Assembly: GCA_964386795.1 (NCBI GenBank)
Contig: CAYLUE010000003.1
Span: forward strand, 1-63,070
Source: TMED108 sp964386795
GTDB lineage: Bacteria > Fidelibacterota > Marinisomatia > Marinisomatales > TCS55
Length of the DNA: 63,070 nt
Reading direction: 5' to 3'
Position numbers and translations under genes: made by a program. Position 1 is the first letter of the stretch; each line of letters starts with the position of its first letter. The notes under the pieces were generated by a model. It ran no database searches. It had not been told where the DNA came from and saw nothing but the letters and a program-made list of their open reading frames with translations. Positions 36,913-46,154 of the stretch are shown one piece after another.

Positions 36913-37838
36913 ATGTAAGGCATTCTGCTTTTTTATGCCCAGGGCAGGCTTCTCAAAAAGTTGGAATGTGTAAAGATATTTATGAATTAAACGACTATGC
37001 CAAAGATCGAATTGATTCTGCAAATGATATCTTAGGTTATGATATCAAAACAATTATGTTTTCTGGACCTGAAGAGCTGCTTAGGCAAACTATTCATACT
37101 CAACCTGCCATGTATATTGTGAGTTTTATTATTGGAAAATTGCTAATGAAAAATGGATTCAACCCATCCTGTGGAGCAGGTCATAGCTTAGGGGAATTTT
37201 CTGCTTTTTCTATTGCAGGAGCATTTAGTTATAAAGATGGTTTAAAACTAGTTCAAGCTAGAGCAGGGGCAATGCATGAAGCAGGGCAAAAAAGACCAGG
37301 AACTATGGCTGCAGTTGTTGGGCTCAAAGAAATAAAAATAGAAGAAATATGTAGAAATTTTTCAAATGGGGTAGCCTGTATTGCAAATTATAATTCTTCT
37401 TCACAGGTCGTAATATCCGGTGACGTGGATAGTATAGAGAATGTGACTCCACAATTACTTGAAGCTGGTGCAATGAAAGTAATTCCATTAAATGTAAGCG
37501 GAGCGTTTCATTCTCCATTAATGAGCAGTGCAAAAGAAAAACTGGAAAAATATCTTACTTCAATGGAGATAGGTAACGCAGCTTTTCCTGTTTATGCAAA
37601 CTTCACTTCAAAAGCCGTGAAAGAAAAATTGGAAATTCAAAATGCGCTTCTTAACCAAATTGAAAATCCTGTACTTTGGCATAGATCAATATCGCAAATG
37701 ATGAAAGATGGAGTTAGGTCGTGCATTGAAATAGGACCCGGAAAAGTGCTTCAAGGTTTATCGAGGAGAATTGATCGCTCACTAATAATGTATGGTGCAG
37801 AATCTTATGAAGATATATTAAATTTAACCAATGTTTAA
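36903..37838 (+). CDS. fabD: Malonyl-CoA:ACP transacylase
   Basis: A 311-residue enzyme that loads malonyl groups on ACP. LCPGQASQKVGM near residue 11 forms the oxyanion loop. The nucleophile Ser95 lies in GHSLGEFSA, and the catalytic His203 in SGAFHSPLM. Length and motifs are canonical. The ATG overlaps the fabH end, and the stop overlaps fabG. Confidence 0.95.
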   Translation: MGVNVRHSAFLCPGQASQKVGMCKDIYELNDYAKDRIDSANDILGYDIKTIMFSGPEELLRQTIHTQPAMYIVSFIIGKLLMKNGFNPSCGAGHSLGEFSAFSIAGAFSYKDGLKLVQARAGAMHEAGQKRPGTMAAVVGLKEIKIEEICRNFSNGVACIANYNSSSQVVISGDVDSIENVTPQLLEAGAMKVIPLNVSGAFHSPLMSSAKEKLEKYLTSMEIGNAAFPVYANFTSKAVKEKLEIQNALLNQIENPVLWHRSISQMMKDGVRSCIEIGPGKVLQGLSRRIDRSLIMYGAESYEDILNLTNV

Positions 37839-38577
37839 GCTTAAAAATAAAGTAGCAATAGTGACAGGCGCCTCTCGCGGAATTGGTAAAGCTATAGCAG
37901 AAGTGATAGCTAATGCCGGAGCGCACGTTGTTTGTGCAAGCAGATCAGAAAATGAATTAAAAGAATTTTCAAATAATCTAAATGATAAAGGCCTATCTTC
38001 ATCTTATTTTATTTGCGATGTATCAAATCTTGAAAATTTTAAAAAATTAGCTGATGACACAATTTCAAAATACGAATCAATTGATATACTCGTAAATAAT
38101 GCTGGAATAACAAAAGATAGTCTTATTATGAGAATGAGTGAGTCGGATTGGGATCAAGTAATTAATGTCAATCTTAAAGGCGTATTCAATGGAATAAAGT
38201 CTGTTACTAGGCAGATGATGAAGCAAAAGCATGGAAGGATTATTAATATTTCTTCTATTGTAGGTCTTATTGGTAATCCTGGACAAGCAAATTACGCCGC
38301 TTCTAAGTCTGGGGTAATTGGTTTAGGGAAAGCTGTCTCAAAAGAATTAGCATCAAGAAATATTACTGTAAACACAATAGCACCTGGCTATATTGAAACA
38401 GATATGGTAGAAAGTATTGATGAAAAATCTAAAGAAAATTTATTAAATCAAATACCATTAGGTCGTATTGGATTTCCTGATGAAATAGCTGCTACAGTTC
38501 TTTATCTTGCTTCGGATGAAGCAGGGTATGTTTCAGGTCAAACGATTGCGGTTGATGGTGGAATGACAACTATTTAA
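37831..38577 (+). CDS. fabG: 3-oxoacyl-ACP reductase
   Basis: A 248-residue short-chain dehydrogenase that reduces beta-ketoacyl-ACP with NADPH. The cofactor motif TGASRGIGKA is at 12-21, NNAG at 89-92, and the catalytic residues are Ser142, Tyr155 and Lys159 (NYAASKSG). The C-terminal GQTIAVDGGM matches FabG. Its place between fabD and acpP removes doubt about the member of this large family. Confidence 0.95.
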   Translation: MFKLKNKVAIVTGASRGIGKAIAEVIANAGAHVVCASRSENELKEFSNNLNDKGLSSSYFICDVSNLENFKKLADDTISKYESIDILVNNAGITKDSLIMRMSESDWDQVINVNLKGVFNGIKSVTRQMMKQKHGRIINISSIVGLIGNPGQANYAASKSGVIGLGKAVSKELASRNITVNTIAPGYIETDMVESIDEKSKENLLNQIPLGRIGFPDEIAATVLYLASDEAGYVSGQTIAVDGGMTTI

Positions 38578-38594
38578 CAAAAGGAGAAAGTAAA

Positions 38595-38825
38595 ATGTCT
38601 ACATATGACAAAGTTAAAGAAATTATTATTGATAAGCTTGGTGTTGAGGAAGAAAAAATTGCCTCAGATGCATCATTCGTTGATGACTTAGGAGCAGACT
38701 CGCTTGATACGGTTGAGCTTATTATGCAGTTGGAAGAAGAATTTGGTATTGAAATCCCTGATGAAGATGCTGAAAAAATCACCACAGTTCAATTAGCTGT
38801 AGATTATTTAGATTCAAATAAGTAA
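38595..38825 (+). CDS. acpP: Acyl carrier protein
   Basis: A 76-residue acidic helical carrier for growing acyl chains. The 4'-phosphopantetheine attachment site Ser36 lies in GADSLDTVEL. A strong AAGGAG ribosome site (38580-38585) precedes the ATG by 9 bases, in line with the high expression expected of ACP. Confidence 0.97.
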   Translation: MSTYDKVKEIIIDKLGVEEEKIASDASFVDDLGADSLDTVELIMQLEEEFGIEIPDEDAEKITTVQLAVDYLDSNK

Positions 38826-38828
38826 TTA

Positions 38829-40079
38829 ATGTCCACCAAGCGCAAAGTAGTTGTTACTGGATTAGGTGCATTAGCACCTAATGGCAATACCCTTACAGAA
38901 TATTGGGATTCGCTAATTTCGGGTAAGAGTGGAATCGGGACAATTAATAGCTTCGATGCAGATAAATTAAGCGTTAGAATTGCTGGGGAATTAACAAATT
39001 TTGATGCGCAGTCATATTTTGACCGAAAAGAACTTCGAAAACTTGATTTATTTACAGTTTATCATCTCATTACGGCTGAAGAAGCAATCATCCATTCTAA
39101 TTTAGATCTTGAAAAAGAAGATAAGGATCGTATTGGAGTAATCATTGGAACTGGAATAGGAGGTATTCAAACTCTTGAAAATGAACATGGAGTTTATGTT
39201 GAAAGAGGTCAGCGAAGAGTATCACCATTTTTTGTCCCTCGATTTATACCAAATATAGCTTCTGGCAATCTTGCAATAAAGTTTGGTTTAAAAGGACCAA
39301 ATCATACCATCATTTCTGCATGTGCTTCTGGGACGGATGCTATTGGATGCGCTGCTAGAGCTATCCAATATGGAGATGCAGATATAATGGTTACCGGAGG
39401 ATCAGAGGCAAGTATAACCGGACTAACTATTTCGGGCTTTGCCAATATCAGAGCTTTATCAACTAGAAATGATAATCCTGAAGCTGCAAGTCGTCCTTTT
39501 GACGCAGAAAGAGATGGTTTTGTATTGGGAGAAGGGGCTGCAGCACTTGTGCTTGAAGAAAAAGAACATGCGTTAAAACGCAACGCTCCCATTCTTGGAG
39601 AATTTGCTGGCTATGGAGCAACAGATGATGCTTTTCATATTACGCAACCCTCTGAGGGTGGAGCAGGTGCAATAAAAGCAATGAATATTGCATTAAAAGA
39701 TGCCAAAATTAAAACAAATGAAGTTGATTATATTAATGCGCATGGTACGTCTACTCCATTCAATGATAAAACAGAATCTGCGGCCATTGCTTCACTTTTT
39801 AAGGAAAATGTCAGTAAAATAAAAGTTAGCTCAACTAAATCGATGGTTGGCCATGCTTTAGGTGCTAGTGGTGCATTAGAAGCTGTCGCATGCGTAAAAG
39901 CAATTAATGAAAATACTGCACCCCCAACTATCAACTATGAAAATCAAGATCCAGAATGCTCCTTAGATTACATACCAAATAAATCTGAAAATTTTACCAT
40001 AAATACAGCAATGTCAAATTCTTTTGGATTCGGTGGTCATAATGCGGTAATTGTTTTTAAAAAGTGGGATGAAGATTAA
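38829..40079 (+). CDS. fabF: Beta-ketoacyl-ACP synthase II
   Basis: A 416-residue elongating condensing enzyme. Cys165 in SACASGTD, His305 in NAHGTSTP and His342 in GHALGASG form the Cys-His-His triad. GFGGHNAVIVFK at the end is the conserved C-terminal loop. It follows acpP by three bases, in the standard acpP-fabF-rnc order. Confidence 0.96.
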   Translation: MSTKRKVVVTGLGALAPNGNTLTEYWDSLISGKSGIGTINSFDADKLSVRIAGELTNFDAQSYFDRKELRKLDLFTVYHLITAEEAIIHSNLDLEKEDKDRIGVIIGTGIGGIQTLENEHGVYVERGQRRVSPFFVPRFIPNIASGNLAIKFGLKGPNHTIISACASGTDAIGCAARAIQYGDADIMVTGGSEASITGLTISGFANIRALSTRNDNPEAASRPFDAERDGFVLGEGAAALVLEEKEHALKRNAPILGEFAGYGATDDAFHITQPSEGGAGAIKAMNIALKDAKIKTNEVDYINAHGTSTPFNDKTESAAIASLFKENVSKIKVSSTKSMVGHALGASGALEAVACVKAINENTAPPTINYENQDPECSLDYIPNKSENFTINTAMSNSFGFGGHNAVIVFKKWDED

Positions 40080-40087
40080 TCTATATC

Positions 40088-40783
40088 GTGTCATTTTTTG
40101 ACTTTCTATTTAATTTAAATCCACAAACAGAAATCGAAAAAAAATGCGGTTATCGTTTCAAGAATAAGACCTATTATAAACAAGCTTTTTCCCATAGATC
40201 AATTTCAACAAAACCAAGAGAAAATTATGAAAGGCTTGAATTTTTAGGCGATGCTGTTATAGATATTGTAGTTAGCAGAGAATTAATGCGTGAATTTCCT
40301 GAAGGAGATGAAGGGATTTTAACTCAAAAACGTTCCGCTTTGGTTCAAAAATCTTTCTTATCTACAATGGGCCAGTTATTAAACCTCCTGGATCACATTA
40401 AAATTGAATCAAACGTTGATCTATCCCAAGAGAAAATTGCTTTAAAACAAGCTGCAAACCTTTATGAAGCATTGATTGGAGCTGTATACCTTGATGGCGG
40501 TTTAAAATCAGCGAAAAAAATAATATTGGAGACAATTTGGGCTCATAAAGAGCTTGCGTGGGAATCAGTTAATTACAAAGGAAGGCTTATTGAGCTATGT
40601 CATCTGAAACAAATGGAAAATCCTAAATTTCTTGTTTCAAATGTATCAGGTCCAGAACATAAAAAACTTTTTGAGGTAAAAGTAAAAATTGGTAATGACC
40701 TTTTTCCTGGCGGTATTGGATCAGATAAGAAAACTGCCGAACAACAAGCCGCTCAGCTTGCGATTGATTCTATTGATAGTTAA
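40088..40783 (+). CDS. rnc: Ribonuclease III
   Basis: A 231-residue double-strand RNA endonuclease used in rRNA and mRNA processing. The catalytic signature ERLEFLGDAVIDIV is at about residues 43-56, with the second acidic site in LYEALIGAVYLDGG near 125. The double-strand RNA-binding domain occupies the last 70 residues (KKTAEQQAAQLAI). The start is GTG 40088. Its stop shares bases with the stop of the convergent nuclease gene. Confidence 0.94.
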   Translation: MSFFDFLFNLNPQTEIEKKCGYRFKNKTYYKQAFSHRSISTKPRENYERLEFLGDAVIDIVVSRELMREFPEGDEGILTQKRSALVQKSFLSTMGQLLNLLDHIKIESNVDLSQEKIALKQAANLYEALIGAVYLDGGLKSAKKIILETIWAHKELAWESVNYKGRLIELCHLKQMENPKFLVSNVSGPEHKKLFEVKVKIGNDLFPGGIGSDKKTAEQQAAQLAIDSIDS

Positions 40784-40790
40784 CTATCAA
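40773..40790. repeat. 18-base perfect palindrome at convergent stops
   Basis: TTGATAGTTAACTATCAA is a perfect dyad. It forms because rnc and the minus-strand nuclease gene both end with Asp-Ser-stop, their TAA codons sharing the central TTAA. It could act as a weak two-way stop in RNA, but there is no loop and no T-tract. Confidence 0.8.
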
Positions 40791-41322
40791 AGTCTTTTAT
40801 TTTATCTCTAATCCTTGCAGCAATTTCATATTCTTCTTTTTCAATAGCTTTCTGTAATTGCTCTTCAAGTGTTTCTAATTCGGGGGATTGCTTTATTTCA
40901 TCTTCAATTATTAATGAGCCTTCTTCCCAAACGATAGCCTCATCCATAACTTCCTCGGCTACAAGTATTGGAGTATGCATCCTCAATGCTATCGCTAGAG
41001 CATCACTAGGTCTCGAATCAATATGCCGATGCCCTAGAATTTTACTTTGAATATCAATGGTAGAAAAATATACACCATCTTCAATTTTAGTAATTTTTAT
41101 TGCAGTTAGTTTCCCATCAATCTTTTTTATAAGACTTACAATTAAATCATGCGTAAGTGGGCGTGGTGCTTCAACAAACTCCATGGCCATTGCAATAGAT
41201 TGTGCTTCATATGCTCCCACCAAAACAGGGAGGCTTCTATTGCCATTAATTTCTTCAAGAATTACAGCATAGCTTCTACTGGGGTGGTAATATGAAATCT
41301 TTTTTATTTTGACTGGAATCAT
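40780..41322 (-). CDS. Bifunctional nuclease family (DUF151) protein with UVR tail
   Basis: A 180-residue protein. Residues 1-135 are a DUF151/BFN domain (LPVLVGAYEAQSIAMAME near 30; DSRPSDALAIALRMHTPI near 103). Plant members have both RNase and DNase activity. The last 40 residues are a UVR motif (LEEQLQKAIEKEEYEIAARI), a helical hairpin found in UvrB/UvrC and ClpC-type adaptors. This DUF151-UVR fusion is known in FCB-group and related bacteria. It is monocistronic or leads the minus-strand genes that follow; its own partner is not evident. Confidence 0.85.
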   Translation of the reverse strand: MIPVKIKKISYYHPSRSYAVILEEINGNRSLPVLVGAYEAQSIAMAMEFVEAPRPLTHDLIVSLIKKIDGKLTAIKITKIEDGVYFSTIDIQSKILGHRHIDSRPSDALAIALRMHTPILVAEEVMDEAIVWEEGSLIIEDEIKQSPELETLEEQLQKAIEKEEYEIAARIRDKIKDFDS

Positions 41323-41364
41323 TTAATAGGCCTTAATAAAAATTATACATTGAATAAATAGCAT

Positions 41365-42411
41365 TCAACTTGTTTTAGATAATACCTGCTTTAATTGATC
41401 AATTTTATCTACTGGCGTAGGATCTATTTCATGCATTGATGCGCACCAAAAACTTAACCAATCGCCATAATGTAATAAATGAATGAATCTCTCAGTAAAG
41501 CTATCACCTTCAAGTGTTACAATTTTTTGAAAAGCTGGTAATTGCTTCACTATTTCCAGCGATGATTGATATCTAATTTTATTTCTTTTATGCACTGATT
41601 CATCTGATATCCAAAGAATAGAAAATTGTTTTAGTATTTCAGGATTTTCTTGCCAGCCGACAATCTCATTATGATTCATTTCAGGAATATCATTATGATA
41701 CGCAATCATTTTTGAATTCTCGCAAAGCTGTCCTTTCCATCTAAGGGCAATGCTAGAAGTAGTATCGCTCTCACCATAAATTATTGGAATAGTTTTATAT
41801 ATTTGATTAGCTAATGTATATGTAGGATTATCATCACTTGCATTGCTGTATAATTTTCTAACTGATTTAATTTTATCAATACTAGAATCTATTTCATCTA
41901 ATATGCTTTTATCTATTAACTCTAATTGGCTCAATAGATACAATAATGGAATAAAGGAAAACGCGACCGCTGCTCTTGGTTGTAATCCGGAAGGTATCGC
42001 CACTTTATCGTGATTGTTCTCATCTAGTAATTTGGTCAGCTCCCCTCCCGTTGAAATTCCAATTACATTAGCTCCTTTTGATAGAGCATCACGATAAGCA
42101 GATAAAGTTTCTTCTGTATTTCCAGAATACGAGCAACAAATTGCCAGGGTATGCTCATTTACCCAATCGGGTAGGGAATAATTTCTATTAATAAAAAGAG
42201 GTAGTTTTAAAGAACTATTAATTAATGATTTTGAAAGATCCCCGCCAATCGCTGATCCACCCATACCGCAGATGACAATATTTGAGAGGTTGTTATATTG
42301 TTTATCAATCTTAATTTCTTTTCCAATCGATATAGCTTCAACCATATGATCTGGGAAATCATAGATCGATTTAAACATATTGCTTACATCGATATTGTCA
42401 TGTGAATTCAT
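41365..42411 (-). CDS. Bifunctional phosphoglucose/phosphomannose isomerase
   Basis: A 348-residue SIS-fold isomerase interconverting fructose-6-P with glucose-6-P and mannose-6-P. CGMGGSAIGGDL near residue 50 and CSYSGNTEETLSAYRDAL near 94 are the SIS sugar-phosphate-binding motifs. Conserved Glu and His residues lie in PEMNHNEIVGW near 245. The type is related to archaeal PGI/PMI enzymes. It overlaps the polyprenyl synthase stop by one base (TAATG) and lies in one operon with the phosphohexomutase, so both handle hexose-6-phosphates. Confidence 0.9.
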   Translation of the reverse strand: MNSHDNIDVSNMFKSIYDFPDHMVEAISIGKEIKIDKQYNNLSNIVICGMGGSAIGGDLSKSLINSSLKLPLFINRNYSLPDWVNEHTLAICCSYSGNTEETLSAYRDALSKGANVIGISTGGELTKLLDENNHDKVAIPSGLQPRAAVAFSFIPLLYLLSQLELIDKSILDEIDSSIDKIKSVRKLYSNASDDNPTYTLANQIYKTIPIIYGESDTTSSIALRWKGQLCENSKMIAYHNDIPEMNHNEIVGWQENPEILKQFSILWISDESVHKRNKIRYQSSLEIVKQLPAFQKIVTLEGDSFTERFIHLLHYGDWLSFWCASMHEIDPTPVDKIDQLKQVLSKTS

Positions 42412-43364
42412 TAATAGTCCCTATTTAATATTAACTTTGCATATTCTGAGAGGTGGCTAGACCTATTCTTTGATATCAGATCAAGACCGCTAAGCGCCTT
42501 ACTTACATGGATTTCAATCAAATTCTCTACTTCTTTTTTAATCCCGCTAGTCTCAAAGTAATCTTTGTATTGTGATAAATTATTCTTTTTTTGAATAAAC
42601 TTAGACCAGTTATCAAAATCTTTTTTTCTAGCACTTATAGTCATAACTGTTTGTTTTTGTTCATCTAAATCGCTACCCAAGCTTTTTCCCATAATTTTTT
42701 CATCTCCAAATATTTCGAGATAGTCATCTTTTATTTGAAAAGCTAAACCCAAATTATAACCGAATTGAAATAAATTATTGGACTCTTTTTGTGATGCAGA
42801 TCCTAATAAGCCACCTAATTCAGCGCACAGACCAAGAAAAGAGGCAGTTTTTTTACCAATCATCTGAATGTATTCATCCATAGTAATAGATGTATTATTT
42901 TCATATTCCTTATCAATGCCTTGACCCTCACAAACCTCAAGCGCAACTTCATTAAAGCGTTGGTACGCAACTGGCTTCAGTCCAGCTAGCGAAAGCTGGG
43001 CCAGCGCAAAGAGTCCATCTCCTGCAAGAATAGCTGTTGAAGTATCCCACTTATTATGAACAGAAGGCTGCCCATGACGTTTGGAGTCATTATCCATGAT
43101 ATCATCATGCACTAAAGTAAAATTATGCAATAATTCTACAGCTATTCCAGCTTTCATCAACTCATCCGGGTGTGCATTATAAATTTGCCCAGTTAGATGA
43201 ACAAGGATGGGTCGCAGTCGCTTGCCCTTCCCTTTTAATACATACTTAATCGGCTCATAAAAGTAATTAGTAAGATTGGGCCTAAGCGGTATCTTGGATA
43301 AGCCTTTTTCTGTTTGCGATCGTATAAATGAAATATGATCTTGAAAAGATCTAATGTCCGACAT
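42411..43364 (-). CDS. Trans-isoprenyl diphosphate synthase
   Basis: Condenses isopentenyl diphosphate on allylic diphosphates. The first aspartate-rich motif is DDIMDND with the preceding LVHD. The second is KDDYLEIFGDE, where the first residue of the pair is replaced by a Lys-Asp-Asp core typical of the family. HGQPSVHN follows the first motif. Chain length cannot be read safely; octaprenyl/heptaprenyl or geranylgeranyl products are possible. I choose the ATG at 43364 (317 residues), which overlaps the mutase stop by 14 bases; a TTG at 43382 would add six residues. Confidence 0.85.
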   Translation of the reverse strand: MSDIRSFQDHISFIRSQTEKGLSKIPLRPNLTNYFYEPIKYVLKGKGKRLRPILVHLTGQIYNAHPDELMKAGIAVELLHNFTLVHDDIMDNDSKRHGQPSVHNKWDTSTAILAGDGLFALAQLSLAGLKPVAYQRFNEVALEVCEGQGIDKEYENNTSITMDEYIQMIGKKTASFLGLCAELGGLLGSASQKESNNLFQFGYNLGLAFQIKDDYLEIFGDEKIMGKSLGSDLDEQKQTVMTISARKKDFDNWSKFIQKKNNLSQYKDYFETSGIKKEVENLIEIHVSKALSGLDLISKNRSSHLSEYAKLILNRDY

Positions 43365-44721
43365 CAAATTTGAGCTCACCAATTTCTTTTAATTTTGATA
43401 TCACGAGGTTCTTTATTTCATTCATCCGTTCAATGGTAGATGCTTCAAATCTACATACAATCACGGGTTGCGTATTGGATGCGCGAACAAGACCCCATCC
43501 ATCATCAAAATTTATTCTAACCCCATCAACCGTTGAGCAGTCATAATGTTCAGTGAAATATTCTACAGCTTTTCTTGAGATTTGGAATTTTTCTTCATCC
43601 GATTTTGCTTCAAGCCGCATCTCTGGTGTTGAATGGTATTGTGGAAGCTCCTCTCTTAATTGAGATAAGGTCTTAGAAGACCTTGATAGTGTTTGCAATA
43701 ATCTGGCAGCAACGTAGATCGCGTCATCGTATCCATAATAATCATCCGCAAAAAAAATGTGCCCGCTCATCTCACCGCCAAATTTGCAATTGAGTTCTAA
43801 CATTTTTTGTTTTACTAAGGAATGGCCCGTTTTCCACATCACAGGTGTTCCCCCGTATTTAATTATCATCTCTTCAAGTGATTTTGAACATTTCACATCA
43901 AATAATATCTCGTCACCTTCTTTGATTAATTCCGGTAAAAAGAATGCCATAAGCTGATCTGCCCAAATGATTTCACCGGTCTCATCAACAACCCCTATCC
44001 GATCAGCATCTCCATCAAATGCTATACCTGCATCATACTTGCCTGTCTGCATTTTAGCGATCAAATCAGCTAAATTATCTTTTACCGTTGGATCGGGGTG
44101 ATGATTTGGAAATGTTCCATCAACATCGCAAAAAAGTTCCGTAAGCTCAACATTCAAATTATTAAAAATTTCTGATGCGCATAACGCTCCTGCTGCATTA
44201 CCGCAATCCAACACAACCTTCAGTGGCTTTTCAATATCAATTTTGGAGTTAATCATTCTCTTATAATCAGATAAAATATTGTAAGAGGCTTCTGTCCCTT
44301 CTCCTGTCTCGTAGTCTTCTTTTTCCATAATTAATCTTAAATCTTGAATAGACTCGCCAAACACTGATTTTTTGTTTCGCGACATTTTAAAACCATTAAA
44401 TTCGGGCGGATTATGGCTACCGGTTATCTGAACGGCTCCAGCTACATCTAATTTGAACATTGAATAATAATTAACTGGGGTTGGGAGTATGCCTATATTA
44501 ATGATATCTGTTCCCGTAGAAAGGACTCCCGTTTTAAAATATTCTATTAATGCCGGGGTAGTTAAACGTACATCTCCACTCAGCGCGACCTCTTGACCGC
44601 CCGCTCTTTTTATGAACGTGCCGAACGCTTTTCCCAGATTTTCTACAACCTCAGGTGGAAAGTCATCTTCAACCTTTCCTCTGATATCGTATTCACGAAA
44701 AATATATTTGTTTACATTCAT
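43351..44721 (-). CDS. Phosphomannomutase/phosphoglucomutase
   Basis: A 456-residue alpha-D-phosphohexomutase, most like the AlgC/ManB PMM/PGM group. The phosphoserine Ser102 is in GSHNPPEFNGFK. The metal-binding loop DGDADR covers 236-241. The sugar-binding loop GEMSGHIFF is near 315, and the phosphate-binding loop ASNTQPVIVCRFEA lies near 419. It would make mannose-1-P or glucose-1-P for surface polysaccharide and is co-transcribed with the hexose-phosphate isomerase. Confidence 0.92.
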   Translation of the reverse strand: MNVNKYIFREYDIRGKVEDDFPPEVVENLGKAFGTFIKRAGGQEVALSGDVRLTTPALIEYFKTGVLSTGTDIINIGILPTPVNYYSMFKLDVAGAVQITGSHNPPEFNGFKMSRNKKSVFGESIQDLRLIMEKEDYETGEGTEASYNILSDYKRMINSKIDIEKPLKVVLDCGNAAGALCASEIFNNLNVELTELFCDVDGTFPNHHPDPTVKDNLADLIAKMQTGKYDAGIAFDGDADRIGVVDETGEIIWADQLMAFFLPELIKEGDEILFDVKCSKSLEEMIIKYGGTPVMWKTGHSLVKQKMLELNCKFGGEMSGHIFFADDYYGYDDAIYVAARLLQTLSRSSKTLSQLREELPQYHSTPEMRLEAKSDEEKFQISRKAVEYFTEHYDCSTVDGVRINFDDGWGLVRASNTQPVIVCRFEASTIERMNEIKNLVISKLKEIGELKFDVGH

Positions 44722-44766
44722 TTGATTATTCTATATAAATAAAGGGTTCAAAAATTACTTAATAAT

Positions 44767-45117
44767 TTAGGTATCTGTTTTTGGTTTTTTTCTTAATTCT
44801 TTTTTTTGTGATCGGATTTTTTTGGATTGAATTCTTTTTTCATTTGAAGCAAATGTAGGTTTCGTAGAAACTCTTTTTTTTCGTTTTATATTTAATTTCT
44901 CAAGTTTTTTACGAAGCCTGTTTAATGCGATTTCTTTATTTCTATGCTGGCTACGCTCATCTTGACAAACCACTACTAGGCCCGAAGATAGGTGCGTTAA
45001 TCTGATAGCGCTATCGGTCTTATTTGCGTGCTGTCCCCCTTTTCCACTTGATCGAAATGTATCTATTTTACATTCTTTTAATAAATCTTCATTTAGCTGT
45101 GGAATAATGATCATCAA
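44767..45117 (-). CDS. arfB: ArfB-like ribosome-rescue peptidyl-tRNA hydrolase
   Basis: A 116-residue class I release-factor-like protein. The GGQ catalytic motif is at 27-29 (SSGKGGQHANKTDSAIRL), followed by ERSQHRNKEIALNRL. It has no stop-codon-reading domain. The C-terminal 40 residues are very basic (RKKRVSTKP, then KKIRSQKKELRKKPK), as in ArfB/ICT1, whose tail enters the empty mRNA channel of a stalled ribosome. The ATG overlaps the murQ stop (ATGA). A plain RF-like protein of the C12orf65 type is the alternative. Confidence 0.85.
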   Translation of the reverse strand: MMIIIPQLNEDLLKECKIDTFRSSGKGGQHANKTDSAIRLTHLSSGLVVVCQDERSQHRNKEIALNRLRKKLEKLNIKRKKRVSTKPTFASNEKRIQSKKIRSQKKELRKKPKTDT

Positions 45118-46010
45118 ATAATATTCCTCAAGATCCCATTATTTTCATCAATAAGGCGCCTTGCTTCGCCTAAATCGCAAGAACGGTGAATCATCACGAT
45201 CGCAGTTTTAACCGACATATCTGATTTTTTTAGTACTTCTTTTGCCTCTTTATAGTTATGCTTTGTTAACTGCATAATTACTCTGATGCCCCTGTCGACT
45301 AGCTTTTCATTCACCGCCATAAGATCAACCATAAGATTCCCATAAACCTTCCCTAATCTTATCATGCACGTTGTGGATATCATATTTAATACCATTTTGG
45401 TAGCAGTGCCTCCTTTCATTCGCGTAGAACCAGTAATAATCTCTGCGCCAGTATCTATCGAAATTGTAACATCTGTATTGGCCTTCAAAAAGGGAGTTGT
45501 ATTGCATAATAGATATACAGTTTTAAGGTTAACCGATTTGGCATAATTCAGCGCAGATTGAACATACTTTGCCGCGCCGCTTGTGCTTATACCTATTAAT
45601 ACATCACCAGATTGTACTTTAGCTGACTTGAGATCTATTATCGCTTGCTCAGCGCTATCTTCAGCGCCTTCAATCGATTTTCTTAGCGCCTTATCCCCTC
45701 CTGCGATGATACCAGTAAATAGATTGCTGGGTGCAGAAAAAGTAGGTGGAATCTCTGAGGCATCCAAGACGCCTAAGCGACCAGATGTTCCCGCTCCAAT
45801 ATAATAAATTCTACCTCCGTTCTTTATTGCGCGCGTACATATTTCGACGGTTTGTTCAATAGCATCGATTGAATCTGCAATTTTATCTGCAATTGACCGG
45901 TCTTCTTGATTGATTACTTGGAGAATTTCTCTTACAGATAATGCATCAATGTTAGCAGAGTTAGCATTTTGCTGTTCAGTATTAAGATCTTTTCGTTCGA
46001 TTGAATCCAT
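45114..46010 (-). CDS. murQ: N-acetylmuramic acid 6-phosphate etherase
   Basis: A 298-residue SIS-domain enzyme that removes the lactyl ether from MurNAc-6-P to give GlcNAc-6-P, in wall recycling. YIGAGTSGRLGVLDASEIPP near residue 70 and GISTSGAAKYV near 139 are the SIS motifs. GSTRMKGGTATK near 194 is specific to MurQ. C-terminal KKSDMSVKTAIVM matches the family tail. It shows that the cell reuses muramic acid, although no kinase or PTS gene is in view. Confidence 0.94.
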   Translation of the reverse strand: MDSIERKDLNTEQQNANSANIDALSVREILQVINQEDRSIADKIADSIDAIEQTVEICTRAIKNGGRIYYIGAGTSGRLGVLDASEIPPTFSAPSNLFTGIIAGGDKALRKSIEGAEDSAEQAIIDLKSAKVQSGDVLIGISTSGAAKYVQSALNYAKSVNLKTVYLLCNTTPFLKANTDVTISIDTGAEIITGSTRMKGGTATKMVLNMISTTCMIRLGKVYGNLMVDLMAVNEKLVDRGIRVIMQLTKHNYKEAKEVLKKSDMSVKTAIVMIHRSCDLGEARRLIDENNGILRNII

Positions 46011-46154
46011 TGCTATAAATTAAGACATTGAAATTATCAATGCGTAAGATCTTTTTAGATTATTGAATCAATAATTAAAGTAGGGGCAGGAAAGTGTATT
46101 AGAATCAAATCCCCATCAAAACCAATGGGATTATAATCAAATTATAATAGAGCC
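46011..46154. other. Spacer between murQ and the HTH gene
   Basis: 144 AT-rich bases between two minus-strand genes. ATTATAAT occurs twice (46130-46137 and 46141-46148) on either side of CAA and is self-complementary. CCCAT (46112-46116) can pair with ATGGG (46125-46129). This could be the terminator of the HTH gene or the murQ promoter, and I cannot decide between them. Confidence 0.3.

Noticed and set aside
42411..43364. Possible squalene/phytoene synthase instead of a polyprenyl synthase
   Set aside because: The two motifs, DDIMD and KDDYLE with a following FGDE, fit trans-prenyl chain elongation. The DXXXD pairs of squalene/phytoene synthases are not seen.
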